From: Streptomyces sp. NBC_01276
Lineage (GTDB): Bacteria; Actinomycetota; Actinomycetes; Streptomycetales; Streptomycetaceae
Length of the DNA: 64,000 bases
Assembly: GCF_041435355.1 (NCBI RefSeq)
Contig: NZ_CP108442.1
Location: 5,020,501-5,084,500 of the forward strand
Reading direction: 5' to 3'
The position numbers were made by a program, and so were the translations under genes. This document shows positions 17,165 to 25,656 of the stretch, one piece after another. The notes under the pieces are model-generated. The model was not told the origin of the DNA, made no database searches, and saw only the letters and a list, made by a program, of their open reading frames with translations. The stretch's first letter is position 1, and the number at the start of each line of letters is the position of its first letter.

Positions 17165-20155
17165 CTACGGGACCACCGAGAAGGCCGAGGCCGACCAGAG
17201 GCTGCAGCCGAAACGGGTAGCCCGGCGGTCGCAGGTGACACGGACGAACCGGGTGTCCGGAGCGTCCAGCCGGACGGTGTCCACACCGCCCCGCGAGGTC
17301 ACCGCGACGGCCGGGCGCCAGCTCACCCCGTCGGCGGACGTCTCGACCCGGTAGGCGGAGGGGTACGCCTCCTGCCAGTGCAGGCGCAGCAGCCCGATCC
17401 GGGCCGGGGCCGCCAGTTCCGCCCGCCACCAGGCGCCGTCCACCGCCGGCGAGGACCACCGGGTGGCGTCCGAACCGTCCACCGCCGCCGACGCCGGGAA
17501 GCGCGGGTCCTCGTCCGCCGAGGAGGACGCCCGCGCGCCGCGCAGCAGGTCCGGGCCACCGGTGCGCGGCACGGCCCGCACGGTCAGGGTGCGCGTCTCC
17601 CCGGCGAAGGCGACCGGGACGGCGTAGGTCCCGGCCGGGGTGCCCGCCGGCACCGTCACCTCCAGCGGGACGGACACCCGCGTGCCGCGCGGCACCACCA
17701 CGTCCCCCGGCACCCGGACGGCCACCCCGGCAGGCGGGGCCGCCGTGAACGGGCCGCGCACCTCGCCCGGTCCCAGCGCCGACAACTGCGCGGTCACCGT
17801 GCGCGGGCCGCCGCCGATCTCCACGTCGGCCGGCGCCCCGTCGGCCAGGTCCAGAGCGACCCGCGGCCCGTCCGCGAACCACGGCACCACCGCGTGGACC
17901 ACCGGGTCGGCGCCCGTCCACGACAGCCGCACGGCGTCGGCGCGCACCCCGGCCGCGTCGGCCTGGGTCCACCCGGAGACGGTCGCCTCGCCGATCCGGC
18001 GCCAGCCCTCGCCCGGCACCCGCACCTCCACCACCGCGCCCCGCGCGTCGGCGGCCGGCGGGTCCGTCATGACGGTGACCGCGGACAGCGGGCGCGCGGA
18101 GTCCAGCCGGACCGTCCAGGAGCCGGGCGCGTGCTCCACGGTGCCCTCCCGGCGGGCCGCGCCCGTCCAGCCGTCGGACTCCTCGGCCGCCCTCTTCAGG
18201 AAGGGGTCCAGCACGGAGGTGTCCACCCGGGCCCCGCCCTTCTCGGCCAGGGCCCGCCGTGCCGCGTCCAGTTCCCGAGAGGCCTGCCAGGCGGCGGCGC
18301 CGTCGCCGCGGGCCTCGGCCCGCAGCAGGTCCACGGCCAGCTCGCCCGCGGCCCCGTAGCGCGAGAGCCGCTCCAGCCAGGGGCCCGCCTCGGCGGCGTA
18401 CGAGGGCAGCCGGGCCGGGGCCTCCCGCAGCACGGTGAAGGCCGCCCGCAGCCGCTCGCCCGCCTTGGGGTCACCGGTGGCGCGGGCCCGCCAGAACTCC
18501 TCCACCAGCGGCTTCAGGTACGCGGACTCCTCCAGCTTGAGCCCCGAGGAGGCGGTGTTGCCGGCCAGGGCGGCCAGCGCCTCGCGGGTGCGCCGGTCGG
18601 GGCCCGCCAGTTCGCGCACGGCCGCGGCCCAGGATTCCCCGGCCCGGTAGCCGCGCGGGTTCCAGGCGTAGTCCGCCGCCGTGAACAGCGGGATCCGCGA
18701 CAGCGTGCCCTGTTCCATGGCGTTGGCCAGCACCCCGGCCGAGCCTCCGGCCACCGCCGGGTCGCGGCCCGCGTAGGGGCCGAGGAAGATGCGGCCCGGG
18801 TCCCAGTCGTTGACCGGGTAGTTGTCCATGGTGACCAGCGGGTGCCCGAGCGCGGACCGGGCTCCGGCCAGCTCCTTGCCCGTGATGGTGCGCGGCACCA
18901 CGCCCACGCCCGTCCAGGCCACCTCCACCCGGGGGTCCAGCGCGCCGGCCAGCGCCGTCCGGTAGGTGGTGGCGCCGTCCTGGAAGTACTCGGTCGGCAG
19001 CAGCGACAGCGGTGCGGCCCCCGGGTGCCGGGCGGCCAGGTGCGCCGCCAGTTCGCCCGCGACCTCCGCGTGCGCCTTCGCCGCCGCCGCGGGACCCGTG
19101 CCGTAGCGGACCCGGTCGGCCCGGCAGCCCCACTCCGTGTAGCTGACGTCCTGGAACTGCAGCTGGAAGGCCCGGAAACCCAGCTCCCACATGGCGTCCA
19201 CCTTGCGCAGCAGCGCCGCCCGCTCGTCCGCCGAGGCCAGGCACATGGACTGCCCCGGGGACACCGCCCAGCCGAGGACGACCCGGTTGGCGCGGGCCCG
19301 TTCCGCCAGGGCCCGGAACTCCTCCTGCCGCTCCGGCGGGTAGGGGTCGCGCCAGCCCGTCGTGCGGTACGGGTCGTCGCCGGGGGCCAGCAGCAGGCGG
19401 TTCTGCTTGGTGCGGCCCAGGAAGTCGATCTGGGCGAGCCGCTGCTCCCGCGACCAGGGCTGCCCGTAGAACCCCTCGGTGACCCCGCGCACGGGGGCGA
19501 TCGGCCAGTCGCGCACCAGCATCCCGGGCACCTTCCCGGGCCCGGCCGCCAGCAGTTGACGCAGCGTCTGCGCGGCGTGGAACAGCCCGTCCTCGCCCAC
19601 CCCGGCCAGCGCGACCGTGTCCCGGCCGCCGGTGCGGCCCACCGCCAGCCGGTACCCGCCGTCGGGCAGGTCGCCGGCGGCGGCCGCACCGAGGGAGCGC
19701 AGCGCGGCCTCGGCGTCGGGCCCCTGGAGCCGTACGACGAGGGCCCGTTCGGGCAGCGCGGCCCCGGGGGTCCGCTCGTGCAGGGTCCGTACGCCCGCCC
19801 CGCGCAGGGCGGTGCGCACCACCTCGGCGGCGTACGGGTCCACGTCGTGCGGCGCGACCAGCACGGCCTCCGCCCCCACCGGCAGCTCCCGTCCCGGATC
19901 GGCGACCGCCGACTGCGGCCGGGGCCACACGGCGGGCCCCTCGGCGGCGGTTCGCGGCGGATCGGAGCCCGGGTCGAGCAACGGTACGGGGACCGCGGCG
20001 GAAGCGGCGGCCGAGCCGCCGTCGGAACGCGGCGTACCGGAGGTCTTCGGCGTGGCGGTGATGCCCTGCGGGGTCGCGGCGACCGCCCCGCCCAGCAGGC
20101 TCCCGATGACGGCGACCGCCGCCGCGGTGCTCCGCTTCCTGCCCCTGAGCTGCAC
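17165..20155 (-). CDS. secreted GH84-like beta-N-acetylglucosaminidase with C-terminal F5/8-type domain
   Basis: Predicted extracellular glycosidase of 996 residues. The start is GTG 20155 behind GGGGAGG. A signal peptide covers residues 1-30. Then come an N-terminal GH84-associated domain (about 70-200), the NAGidase barrel (about 205-500), a helical region, a Gly/Val-rich beta region (NEW3-like) at about 780-860, and a coagulation-factor 5/8-type carbohydrate-binding domain at the end. The barrel opens with the family mark GVTEGFYGQPWS. The strand that normally carries the Asp-Asp pair reads FQLQFQDVSYTEWG, so the first Asp is Gln (see findings). It is likely to act on GlcNAc-containing glycans and may feed the amino-sugar operon nearby. 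Confidence 0.85.
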   Translation of the reverse strand: MQLRGRKRSTAAAVAVIGSLLGGAVAATPQGITATPKTSGTPRSDGGSAAASAAVPVPLLDPGSDPPRTAAEGPAVWPRPQSAVADPGRELPVGAEAVLVAPHDVDPYAAEVVRTALRGAGVRTLHERTPGAALPERALVVRLQGPDAEAALRSLGAAAAGDLPDGGYRLAVGRTGGRDTVALAGVGEDGLFHAAQTLRQLLAAGPGKVPGMLVRDWPIAPVRGVTEGFYGQPWSREQRLAQIDFLGRTKQNRLLLAPGDDPYRTTGWRDPYPPERQEEFRALAERARANRVVLGWAVSPGQSMCLASADERAALLRKVDAMWELGFRAFQLQFQDVSYTEWGCRADRVRYGTGPAAAAKAHAEVAGELAAHLAARHPGAAPLSLLPTEYFQDGATTYRTALAGALDPRVEVAWTGVGVVPRTITGKELAGARSALGHPLVTMDNYPVNDWDPGRIFLGPYAGRDPAVAGGSAGVLANAMEQGTLSRIPLFTAADYAWNPRGYRAGESWAAAVRELAGPDRRTREALAALAGNTASSGLKLEESAYLKPLVEEFWRARATGDPKAGERLRAAFTVLREAPARLPSYAAEAGPWLERLSRYGAAGELAVDLLRAEARGDGAAAWQASRELDAARRALAEKGGARVDTSVLDPFLKRAAEESDGWTGAARREGTVEHAPGSWTVRLDSARPLSAVTVMTDPPAADARGAVVEVRVPGEGWRRIGEATVSGWTQADAAGVRADAVRLSWTGADPVVHAVVPWFADGPRVALDLADGAPADVEIGGGPRTVTAQLSALGPGEVRGPFTAAPPAGVAVRVPGDVVVPRGTRVSVPLEVTVPAGTPAGTYAVPVAFAGETRTLTVRAVPRTGGPDLLRGARASSSADEDPRFPASAAVDGSDATRWSSPAVDGAWWRAELAAPARIGLLRLHWQEAYPSAYRVETSADGVSWRPAVAVTSRGGVDTVRLDAPDTRFVRVTCDRRATRFGCSLWSASAFSVVP

Positions 20156-20355
20156 GGAGCCTCCCCGTCCCGAGTCGTCCCCCGCCCGTACGAACGAGCC
20201 AGAGCCCACCACCCGTGCGGCTGAAGTGTCAATCGGGGCGGGTGATCTGACCTGGATCCGCCAGGAATGCGATGCCTCCGACTGGGTATGGCTGCGGTGT
20301 TCACCGGGGGTGTTGCATGGGCGCGTCCGACGGACCCGCACGAAGGAGTGCTCCC

Positions 20356-20610
20356 ATGAACGCCCGAACCGCCGCCCGAACCGCCGCCCGAACCGCCGCC
20401 CGCACCACCGCCGCCCGAACCACCGACCGCGCCCACGCCCCGCTCGCCCACCTGCCCGCCCCGTCCGGGCCGGCGCAGGGCCCCCTCACCAGCGAGCCCC
20501 CGCTGGCCGGCTCCGCGTACGCGCCGCTGACCAGCGAACCCCCGCTGCTGGAGGAGGCCCCGCTCACGAGCGAGCCGACCACCCCCGCACCGTCCGCCGC
20601 GGGCCTCTAG
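20356..20610 (+). CDS. small protein with tandem PLTSEP repeats
   Basis: Not recognised. The product has 84 residues, starting at ATG 20356 eight bases after AAGGAG. The first 25 residues are a basic AART repeat built on a 12-base tandem DNA repeat. The rest is Pro-rich and contains PLTSEP three times, separated by 9-13 residues. There is no signal peptide or membrane helix. It lies 41 bases upstream of malQ on the same strand, so it may be a leader gene of that operon. A peptide precursor is possible, but no modifying enzyme is adjacent. The good ribosome site argues that it is real. Confidence 0.6.
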   Translation: MNARTAARTAARTAARTTAARTTDRAHAPLAHLPAPSGPAQGPLTSEPPLAGSAYAPLTSEPPLLEEAPLTSEPTTPAPSAAGL

Positions 20611-20651
20611 GGCACCGGGCGGGCCGCCCCACCCCACGACAAGGGAGCTCC

Positions 20652-22610
20652 ATGGACGACCTCGCCCGGCTCGCGGCCCTGCACGGCGTCGCCACCCGCT
20701 ACCAGCCCGCCGAGGACGTCACCGTCGACGTCCCCGAGGCCACGGTCCGGGCCGTCCTCGGGCTGATCGGGGTACCGGTCGACACCGCCGGGGACGTCCG
20801 GGGCCTGGCCGACTCCGCCGAACGGGAGCGGGCCGCGCGGCTGCTGCCGGCCACGGTCGTGCAGTGGCGCGGGGAGGCCGTCCCGGCCGTCCTGGCCGCG
20901 CTGCCGCCCGGGACCCGGCTGCGGGTGGCCCCCGAGGACGGGGCGGCGCGGCGGGACTGGGACGCGCAGCTGCCCCTCGGGGTCCACCGGCTCACCGCGC
21001 AGGCCCCCGACGGGCGCACCGCGGAGGCCACCCTGATCGTGGCCCCGGACCGGGCGCCGGCCACCCCCGGCCGGGCCCACGGGCTCCTGGTCCAGCTGTA
21101 CTCGCTGCTCTCGGAGCGCTCCTGGGGCATGGGCGACCTCGGGGACCTGGCGGAGCTGGCCCGCTGGGCGGCCCGCACCCACGGCGCCGGGTTCGTCCAG
21201 GTCAACCCGGTGCACGCGGCCGTTCCGGGCACGCCGAGCGACCCCTCCCCGTACCGGCCGGCCTCGCGCCGCTTCCCCGACCCGGTGTACCTGCGGGTCG
21301 AGGACGTCCCCGAGTACGCGCACTGCCCGGAGCGGGCCGCCCTCGACGAACTGGCCTCCCGGGGCGGGCGGCTGCGCCGGGAGGTGCTGGAGAAGGGCGC
21401 CCTGATCGACCGGGACGCCGTCTGGGACCTCAAGCGCGCCGCCCTGGAACTGCTGTACGCCGTACCGCGTTCCCCCGTACGGCAGGCCGCCTACGAGGAG
21501 TTCCGCGCCGGGCAGGGCACCCTGCTGGAGCGGCACGCCGCCTGGTGCGCGGCGGCCGCGGGGGAGGATCCGGCGGAGCGCGCCGACTTCCACGCCTGGC
21601 TGGTGTGGCTGACGGACGAGCAGCTCACGGCCGCCCAGCGGGCCGCCCGGGAGGCCGGGATGGCGGTCGGGATCGTGCACGACCTCGCGGTGGGAGTGCA
21701 CCCCGAGGGCTCCGACGCCCGGACCGGGCCCTTCCACGCCCGGCACGTCTCGGTGGGCGCCCCGCCGGACGCCTTCAACGCGCGGGGCCAGGACTGGGGG
21801 CTGCCGCCCTGGCGCCCCGACGCCCTGGAGGAGTCCGCGTACGCGCCCTTCCGCGACCTGCTGCGCGGTGTGTTCCGCTACGCGGGCGCGGTGCGCGTCG
21901 ACCACGTCATGGGCCTGTTCCGGCTCTGGTGGATCCCCGAGGGTGCCCCGCCCGCCGACGGCACGTACGTCTCCTACGACGGCGAGGCGATGCTGGCCGT
22001 CCTGGTGCTGGAGGCCCATCGGGCCGGGGCGCCGGTGGTCGGGGAGGACCTCGGGACGGTGGAGCCGCGGGTGCGCCGCGCGCTGGCCCGGCGCGGGATC
22101 CTGGGCACCTCCGTGCTGTGGTTCGAGCGGGACTGGTCCGGCGACGGCGATCCGCTGCCGCCCGGGGCCTGGCGGGAGGACTGCCTGGCCACCGCCACCA
22201 CACACGACCTGCCGCCCAGCGCGGCGAAACTGGCCGGGGCGCACGTCGAACTGCGCGACCGGCTCGGCCTGCTGACCCGCCCGCCGGAGCGGGAGCGGGC
22301 CGAGGACGCCGCCGACACCGCGCAGTGGCTGCGGGTACTGGACGGGCTCGGGCTGGAGACCAAGGGCGAAGAGGCCGCCGTGCAGGCCCTGTACGCCTTC
22401 CTGCTGCGCACGCCCGCCCGGCTGGTCGGCGTGTGGCTGCCGGACGCGGTGGGGGACCGGCGGCCGCAGAACCTGCCGGGCACCTGGGACCAGTACCCCA
22501 ACTGGCGGCTGCCGGTCGCGGACGAGGCGGGCCGCCCGCTGACCCTGGAGGCACTCACGGCCTCGCCCCGGGCGAACGCCCTGCTGAGCGCGGTGCGGAA
22601 GGGGGCGTGA
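20652..22610 (+). CDS. malQ: 4-alpha-glucanotransferase (amylomaltase)
   Basis: Transfers alpha-1,4-glucan segments between malto-oligosaccharides in glycogen and maltodextrin metabolism (GH77). The 652-residue protein includes the N-terminal extension typical of actinobacterial MalQ. Catalytic motifs present: GIVHDLAVGVHPEGSDA, VRVDHVMGLFRLWW (nucleophile Asp), VGEDLG (acid/base Glu region) and TTHDLPPSAAKLAG (third acidic residue). ATG 20652 follows AAGGGAG. It is cytoplasmic and intact. Confidence 0.95.
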   Translation: MDDLARLAALHGVATRYQPAEDVTVDVPEATVRAVLGLIGVPVDTAGDVRGLADSAERERAARLLPATVVQWRGEAVPAVLAALPPGTRLRVAPEDGAARRDWDAQLPLGVHRLTAQAPDGRTAEATLIVAPDRAPATPGRAHGLLVQLYSLLSERSWGMGDLGDLAELARWAARTHGAGFVQVNPVHAAVPGTPSDPSPYRPASRRFPDPVYLRVEDVPEYAHCPERAALDELASRGGRLRREVLEKGALIDRDAVWDLKRAALELLYAVPRSPVRQAAYEEFRAGQGTLLERHAAWCAAAAGEDPAERADFHAWLVWLTDEQLTAAQRAAREAGMAVGIVHDLAVGVHPEGSDARTGPFHARHVSVGAPPDAFNARGQDWGLPPWRPDALEESAYAPFRDLLRGVFRYAGAVRVDHVMGLFRLWWIPEGAPPADGTYVSYDGEAMLAVLVLEAHRAGAPVVGEDLGTVEPRVRRALARRGILGTSVLWFERDWSGDGDPLPPGAWREDCLATATTHDLPPSAAKLAGAHVELRDRLGLLTRPPERERAEDAADTAQWLRVLDGLGLETKGEEAAVQALYAFLLRTPARLVGVWLPDAVGDRRPQNLPGTWDQYPNWRLPVADEAGRPLTLEALTASPRANALLSAVRKGA

Positions 22611-22666
22611 ACCCGTACGGCACCCCCGGGCGCGCGCCCGCTTCGGGTGTTCGCTACTTTGGCACC

Positions 22667-22897
22667 GTGGACAAGAAGAACGCTCTGCGCGCCGGCGCCG
22701 TCACGGCCGGATCGACGCTGATGATGCTGCTGATGACGTCTCCCGCCCTCGCGCTCACCCGCGACGACGGCGACGACCCGGGTCCGGGCCTGAGCATTGG
22801 CGAGACGATCGGCCTCTACGTGGCCCTGCCGATCGTGCTGTTCCTGGTCATCGCGGGTCTCGTGATGGTCACCGACAAGTCGCGCAAGCAGCAGTAA
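22667..22897 (+). CDS. small secreted/membrane protein of unknown function
   Basis: 76 residues from GTG 22667. A signal-like segment at residues 8-30 ends in ALAL. A short acidic Gly/Pro linker (DDGDDPGPG) follows, then one membrane helix at about 48-68 and a basic DKSRKQQ tail. This suggests a single-pass protein with a cleaved signal and a cytoplasmic tail. It follows malQ by 56 bases and could share its transcript. No family was recognised beyond conserved Streptomyces hypotheticals. Confidence 0.8.
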   Translation: MDKKNALRAGAVTAGSTLMMLLMTSPALALTRDDGDDPGPGLSIGETIGLYVALPIVLFLVIAGLVMVTDKSRKQQ

Positions 22898-22952
22898 CAC
22901 CAGAACGGACGTGGGCCGGCCCGACGGGGCGGCGCCACTCCCGAAGACTTCC

Positions 22953-23012
22953 GGGGCGCCGGGGGTCCATCCGCCCGGCTCCGGCCCGGCGCGGGCGGAC
23001 CTCCGGCGCCCC
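22953..23012. terminator. long hairpin between convergent genes
   Basis: Outer arms 22953-22968 and 22997-23012 pair with one mismatch. An inner TCCGCCCG/CGGGCGGA stem extends the structure. It lies between the ends of the small membrane-protein gene and the MarR gene and can serve both. Confidence 0.7.
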
Positions 23013-23043
23013 GTCGTGTCCGCGGCTGCCCGCAAGGGACGGC

Positions 23044-23562
23044 CTAGTGCTGCGGGACGTCGGCCAGCAGCTTGCGGAGCAGTCCCGTCAGGACCTCGAC
23101 CTCCTCGGCGCCGAAGCCCTTGAGGGCGGCGGCCTGCGTCTCCAGGCCGGCCCCGACCGCCTCGTCGATGAGCGCGAGTCCGCGCTCGGTGATGGTGACC
23201 TGGAGGCCGCGGCGGTCGTGCGGGTCCGGGCTGCGCGTGAGCAGTCCGGCCTTCTCCAGCTTGTCCAGGCGCCCGGTCATGCCGCCGGTGGTGAGCATGA
23301 GCGTGGCCGACAGCTGGCGGGGCGAGAGCGTGTACGGGGCCCCGGAGCGCCGCAGCGTGGCGACGACGTCGAACTCCCCGGTGGAGATCCCGTAGCGGTT
23401 GTAGACCCGCTCCATCGCGTCGCCCATGGCTCTGGCGATCCGGTAGATCCGGCCGAAGACGCTCATGGGGGCGGTGTCCAGGTCGGGTCGTACCGCGAAC
23501 CACTGTGCGGTGATCGCGTCGACGGCGTCCTTGCTGGTTTCTTCCCTGATGGCCTGGTTCAT
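23044..23562 (-). CDS. MarR-family transcriptional regulator
   Basis: DNA-binding repressor of 172 residues from ATG 23562 (a TTG at 23598 is possible but less likely). A winged helix-turn-helix is seen in the middle: FDVVATLRRSG, LSPRQLSATLMLTTGGMTGRLDKLE, then the wing PDPHDRRGLQVTITERG. N- and C-terminal dimerisation helices are intact. It is divergent from an EamA exporter gene. The intergenic region carries nested inverted repeats, so it probably represses itself and the exporter until an aromatic or toxic ligand binds. Confidence 0.92.
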   Translation of the reverse strand: MNQAIREETSKDAVDAITAQWFAVRPDLDTAPMSVFGRIYRIARAMGDAMERVYNRYGISTGEFDVVATLRRSGAPYTLSPRQLSATLMLTTGGMTGRLDKLEKAGLLTRSPDPHDRRGLQVTITERGLALIDEAVGAGLETQAAALKGFGAEEVEVLTGLLRKLLADVPQH

Positions 23563-23600
23563 GTCCGAAGTATCCAAGTTCCGCTTCCTCGTTCGCAAGG

Positions 23601-23639
23601 AAGTAGCTTGCGGAAAACTAGCTTAGTAGTAAGCTACTT
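23601..23639. promoter_or_regulatory. nested dyads in MarR/EamA divergent promoter
   Basis: TAGCTTA at 23619-23625 and TAAGCTA at 23630-23636 form a perfect dyad. In addition AAGTAGCTT at 23601-23609 is repeated inverted as AAGCTACTT at 23631-23639. The AT-rich nested arrangement fits MarR dimers covering both promoters. Confidence 0.65.
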
Positions 23640-23695
23640 ACGAGCGATCTAGTTGGGGGCAGCGGGCTCCCGGTCGCCGCCGCCGAGGAGTCGCC

Positions 23696-24661
23696 GTGAA
23701 CCGCGTCGCCACCATCGCACTGACCGCGCTGGCCCCCATCTCCTGGGGCTCCACGTACGTCGTCGCCAGCGAGCTACTGCCGCCCGACCGGCCGCTCTTC
23801 ACCGGGGCGATGCGGGCCCTGCCGGCCGGACTCCTGCTGATAGCCCTCTCCAGGACCCTCCCCAAGGGCGCCTGGTGGTGGAAGTCCGCCGTCCTCGGCA
23901 CCCTGAACATCGGGGCCTTCTTCCCCCTCCTCTTCCTCGCCGCCTACCGGCTGCCCGGCGGCGTCGCCGCCGTACTGGGCGCCGCGGGCCCGCTGTTCGT
24001 CGTGGGCCTCGCGGCCCTCCTCCTGGGGGAACGGGCCAGGCTGCGCAACGTGCTCGCCGCCGTGGTCGCCGCGTTCGGCGTGAGCATGGTGGTGCTGACC
24101 GCGGAGGCTGAGCTCGACCTCATCGGCGTCATCGCCGGCATCGTCTCCTCCGCCTCCATGGGAGCCGGCACCGTGATGACCAAGCGCTGGGGGCGCCCCG
24201 AGGGCGTCGGCCCGCTGGCCGTGACCGGCTGGCAGCTCACCGCGGGCGGACTCGTCATCATCCCCATCGCCGCCCTCGTCGAAGGGGCCCCGCCCGCCCT
24301 CGACGGCAAGGCCTTCCTCGGCTACGGCTACATGATGCTGATCAACACCGGCGCCGCCTACGTCCTCTGGTTCCGCGGCATCGGCAAGCTCTCCGCCACC
24401 TCCGTCACCCTGCTCGGCCCGCTCTCCCCGCTCACCGCCGCCGTCATCGGCTGGGCCGCGCTGGGCCAGGCGCTGACCCCGATCCAGCTGGTGGGCATGG
24501 CGGTCGCCTTCGGAGCCACCGTCTTCGGCCAGCTCCCGGGCCGCGCCGACCGCACCTCCCCGGCCCCCGCGGCCGCGGCACCCAAGGAACCGTTCAGTTC
24601 TCCTGAAGCAACCGATCGAAATGTTTCGATGGACCTGAGCAATGCGGAGATGCGACGGTAG
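23696..24661 (+). CDS. EamA-family (drug/metabolite transporter) membrane protein
   Basis: Ten-helix exporter of 321 residues with two EamA repeats. GTG 23696 follows GAGGAG by six bases. The start of repeat 1 shows APISWGSTYVVASELLPPDR, typical of DMT proteins. The C-terminal tail after the last helix is Ala/Pro-rich and polar. The divergent MarR gene is the likely regulator. Substrate unknown. Confidence 0.9.
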   Translation: MNRVATIALTALAPISWGSTYVVASELLPPDRPLFTGAMRALPAGLLLIALSRTLPKGAWWWKSAVLGTLNIGAFFPLLFLAAYRLPGGVAAVLGAAGPLFVVGLAALLLGERARLRNVLAAVVAAFGVSMVVLTAEAELDLIGVIAGIVSSASMGAGTVMTKRWGRPEGVGPLAVTGWQLTAGGLVIIPIAALVEGAPPALDGKAFLGYGYMMLINTGAAYVLWFRGIGKLSATSVTLLGPLSPLTAAVIGWAALGQALTPIQLVGMAVAFGATVFGQLPGRADRTSPAPAAAAPKEPFSSPEATDRNVSMDLSNAEMRR

Positions 24662-24704
24662 GGCACATCCAGACCAGCTCCAGAACCGAGGGGGAGACAC
24701 CCAG

Positions 24705-25646
24705 GTGGCCGTCACGGACCGCGCCCGAACCGTTTCGCAGGAACAGCAGCAGTCCGACGGCGGAGGCGGGAAGAAGGGGGCCGCCGGGGTCGGCGTCCTC
24801 CTCGCCCTGCTCGCGACGGTCGTCTGGTCCGGCAGTTTCGTGGCCACCCGGGGCATGGCCGGTTCCGTCCCGCCCGTCCAGGCCGTCTTCTGGCGCTGGA
24901 TCATCGCCGCCCTCGCGGTCGCCCCCTTCGCGGCCCGGCAGGCCTGGCAGCAGCGGGCCCTGATCCGCAAGCACCTCGGCTACGTCAGCCTCGCCACCCT
25001 CTTCGGCGTCACCCTCTACAACACCCTCGTCCACCAGGCCGGACTGACCACCTCCGCCTCCAACATGGGCATGATCATGGCTGCTTCGCCGGTCGTCATG
25101 GCCCTCTACGCCCGCCTCGGCGGCGAACGGCTCGGCATCCGGCGGACCTTCGGGATGCTGCTCGCGGCCTTCGGGGTCCTGCTCCTCGTCGGAGACGGCT
25201 CGCTCGGCTTCGACTTCACCGCCGGCGACCTGTGGATGTTCGCCGCCGCACTCTCCTTCGCCACCTACAGCGCGCTCCTGAAGCGCAAGCCCGCCGAGAT
25301 CGGCGGCCTCGCCTTCCTGATCACCACCTTCGTGCTCGGCGCGCTGATGCTCGCCCCCGCCTACGCCGTCTCCCTCCACGTGCAGGGCGGCTTCGAGGCC
25401 ACCGCCGGGACGGTCGGACCGCTGCTCTACGTCGGCGTGTTCTCCTCCGCCGTCGCCTTCTTCGCCTGGAACAAGGCCATCTCGATCATCGGCGCCGCCC
25501 GCGCGGGAGTCGTCTACTACCTCCAGCCGGTCTGCGTGGCGGGCCTGGGCCTGCTGCTCCTCGGCGAGCGCACCGGCCCGGCCGAACTGCTCAGCATGGT
25601 GCTGATCCTCGGCGGAGTCGGGCTGGCGAGTGTCACCCGGAGGTAG
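24705..25646 (+). CDS. second EamA-family transporter
   Basis: Ten predicted helices in 313 residues, with duplicated EamA domains. The start is GTG 24705, preceded by GGGGGAG. The signature ATVVWSGSFVATRGMAGSVP opens the first repeat. The 44-base gap to the previous EamA gene suggests one transcript, although the two proteins differ clearly in sequence. A LysR gene begins ten bases after its stop and may regulate it. Substrate unknown; amino-acid or metabolite export is usual in the family. Confidence 0.9.
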   Translation: MAVTDRARTVSQEQQQSDGGGGKKGAAGVGVLLALLATVVWSGSFVATRGMAGSVPPVQAVFWRWIIAALAVAPFAARQAWQQRALIRKHLGYVSLATLFGVTLYNTLVHQAGLTTSASNMGMIMAASPVVMALYARLGGERLGIRRTFGMLLAAFGVLLLVGDGSLGFDFTAGDLWMFAAALSFATYSALLKRKPAEIGGLAFLITTFVLGALMLAPAYAVSLHVQGGFEATAGTVGPLLYVGVFSSAVAFFAWNKAISIIGAARAGVVYYLQPVCVAGLGLLLLGERTGPAELLSMVLILGGVGLASVTRR

Positions 25647-25656
25647 GTTCGGGGGC

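Noticed and set aside
20356..20610. Confirmed RiPP precursor
   Set aside because: Repeats and leader-like start are suggestive, but no maturation enzyme or exporter lies nearby, so only a hypothesis is recorded.
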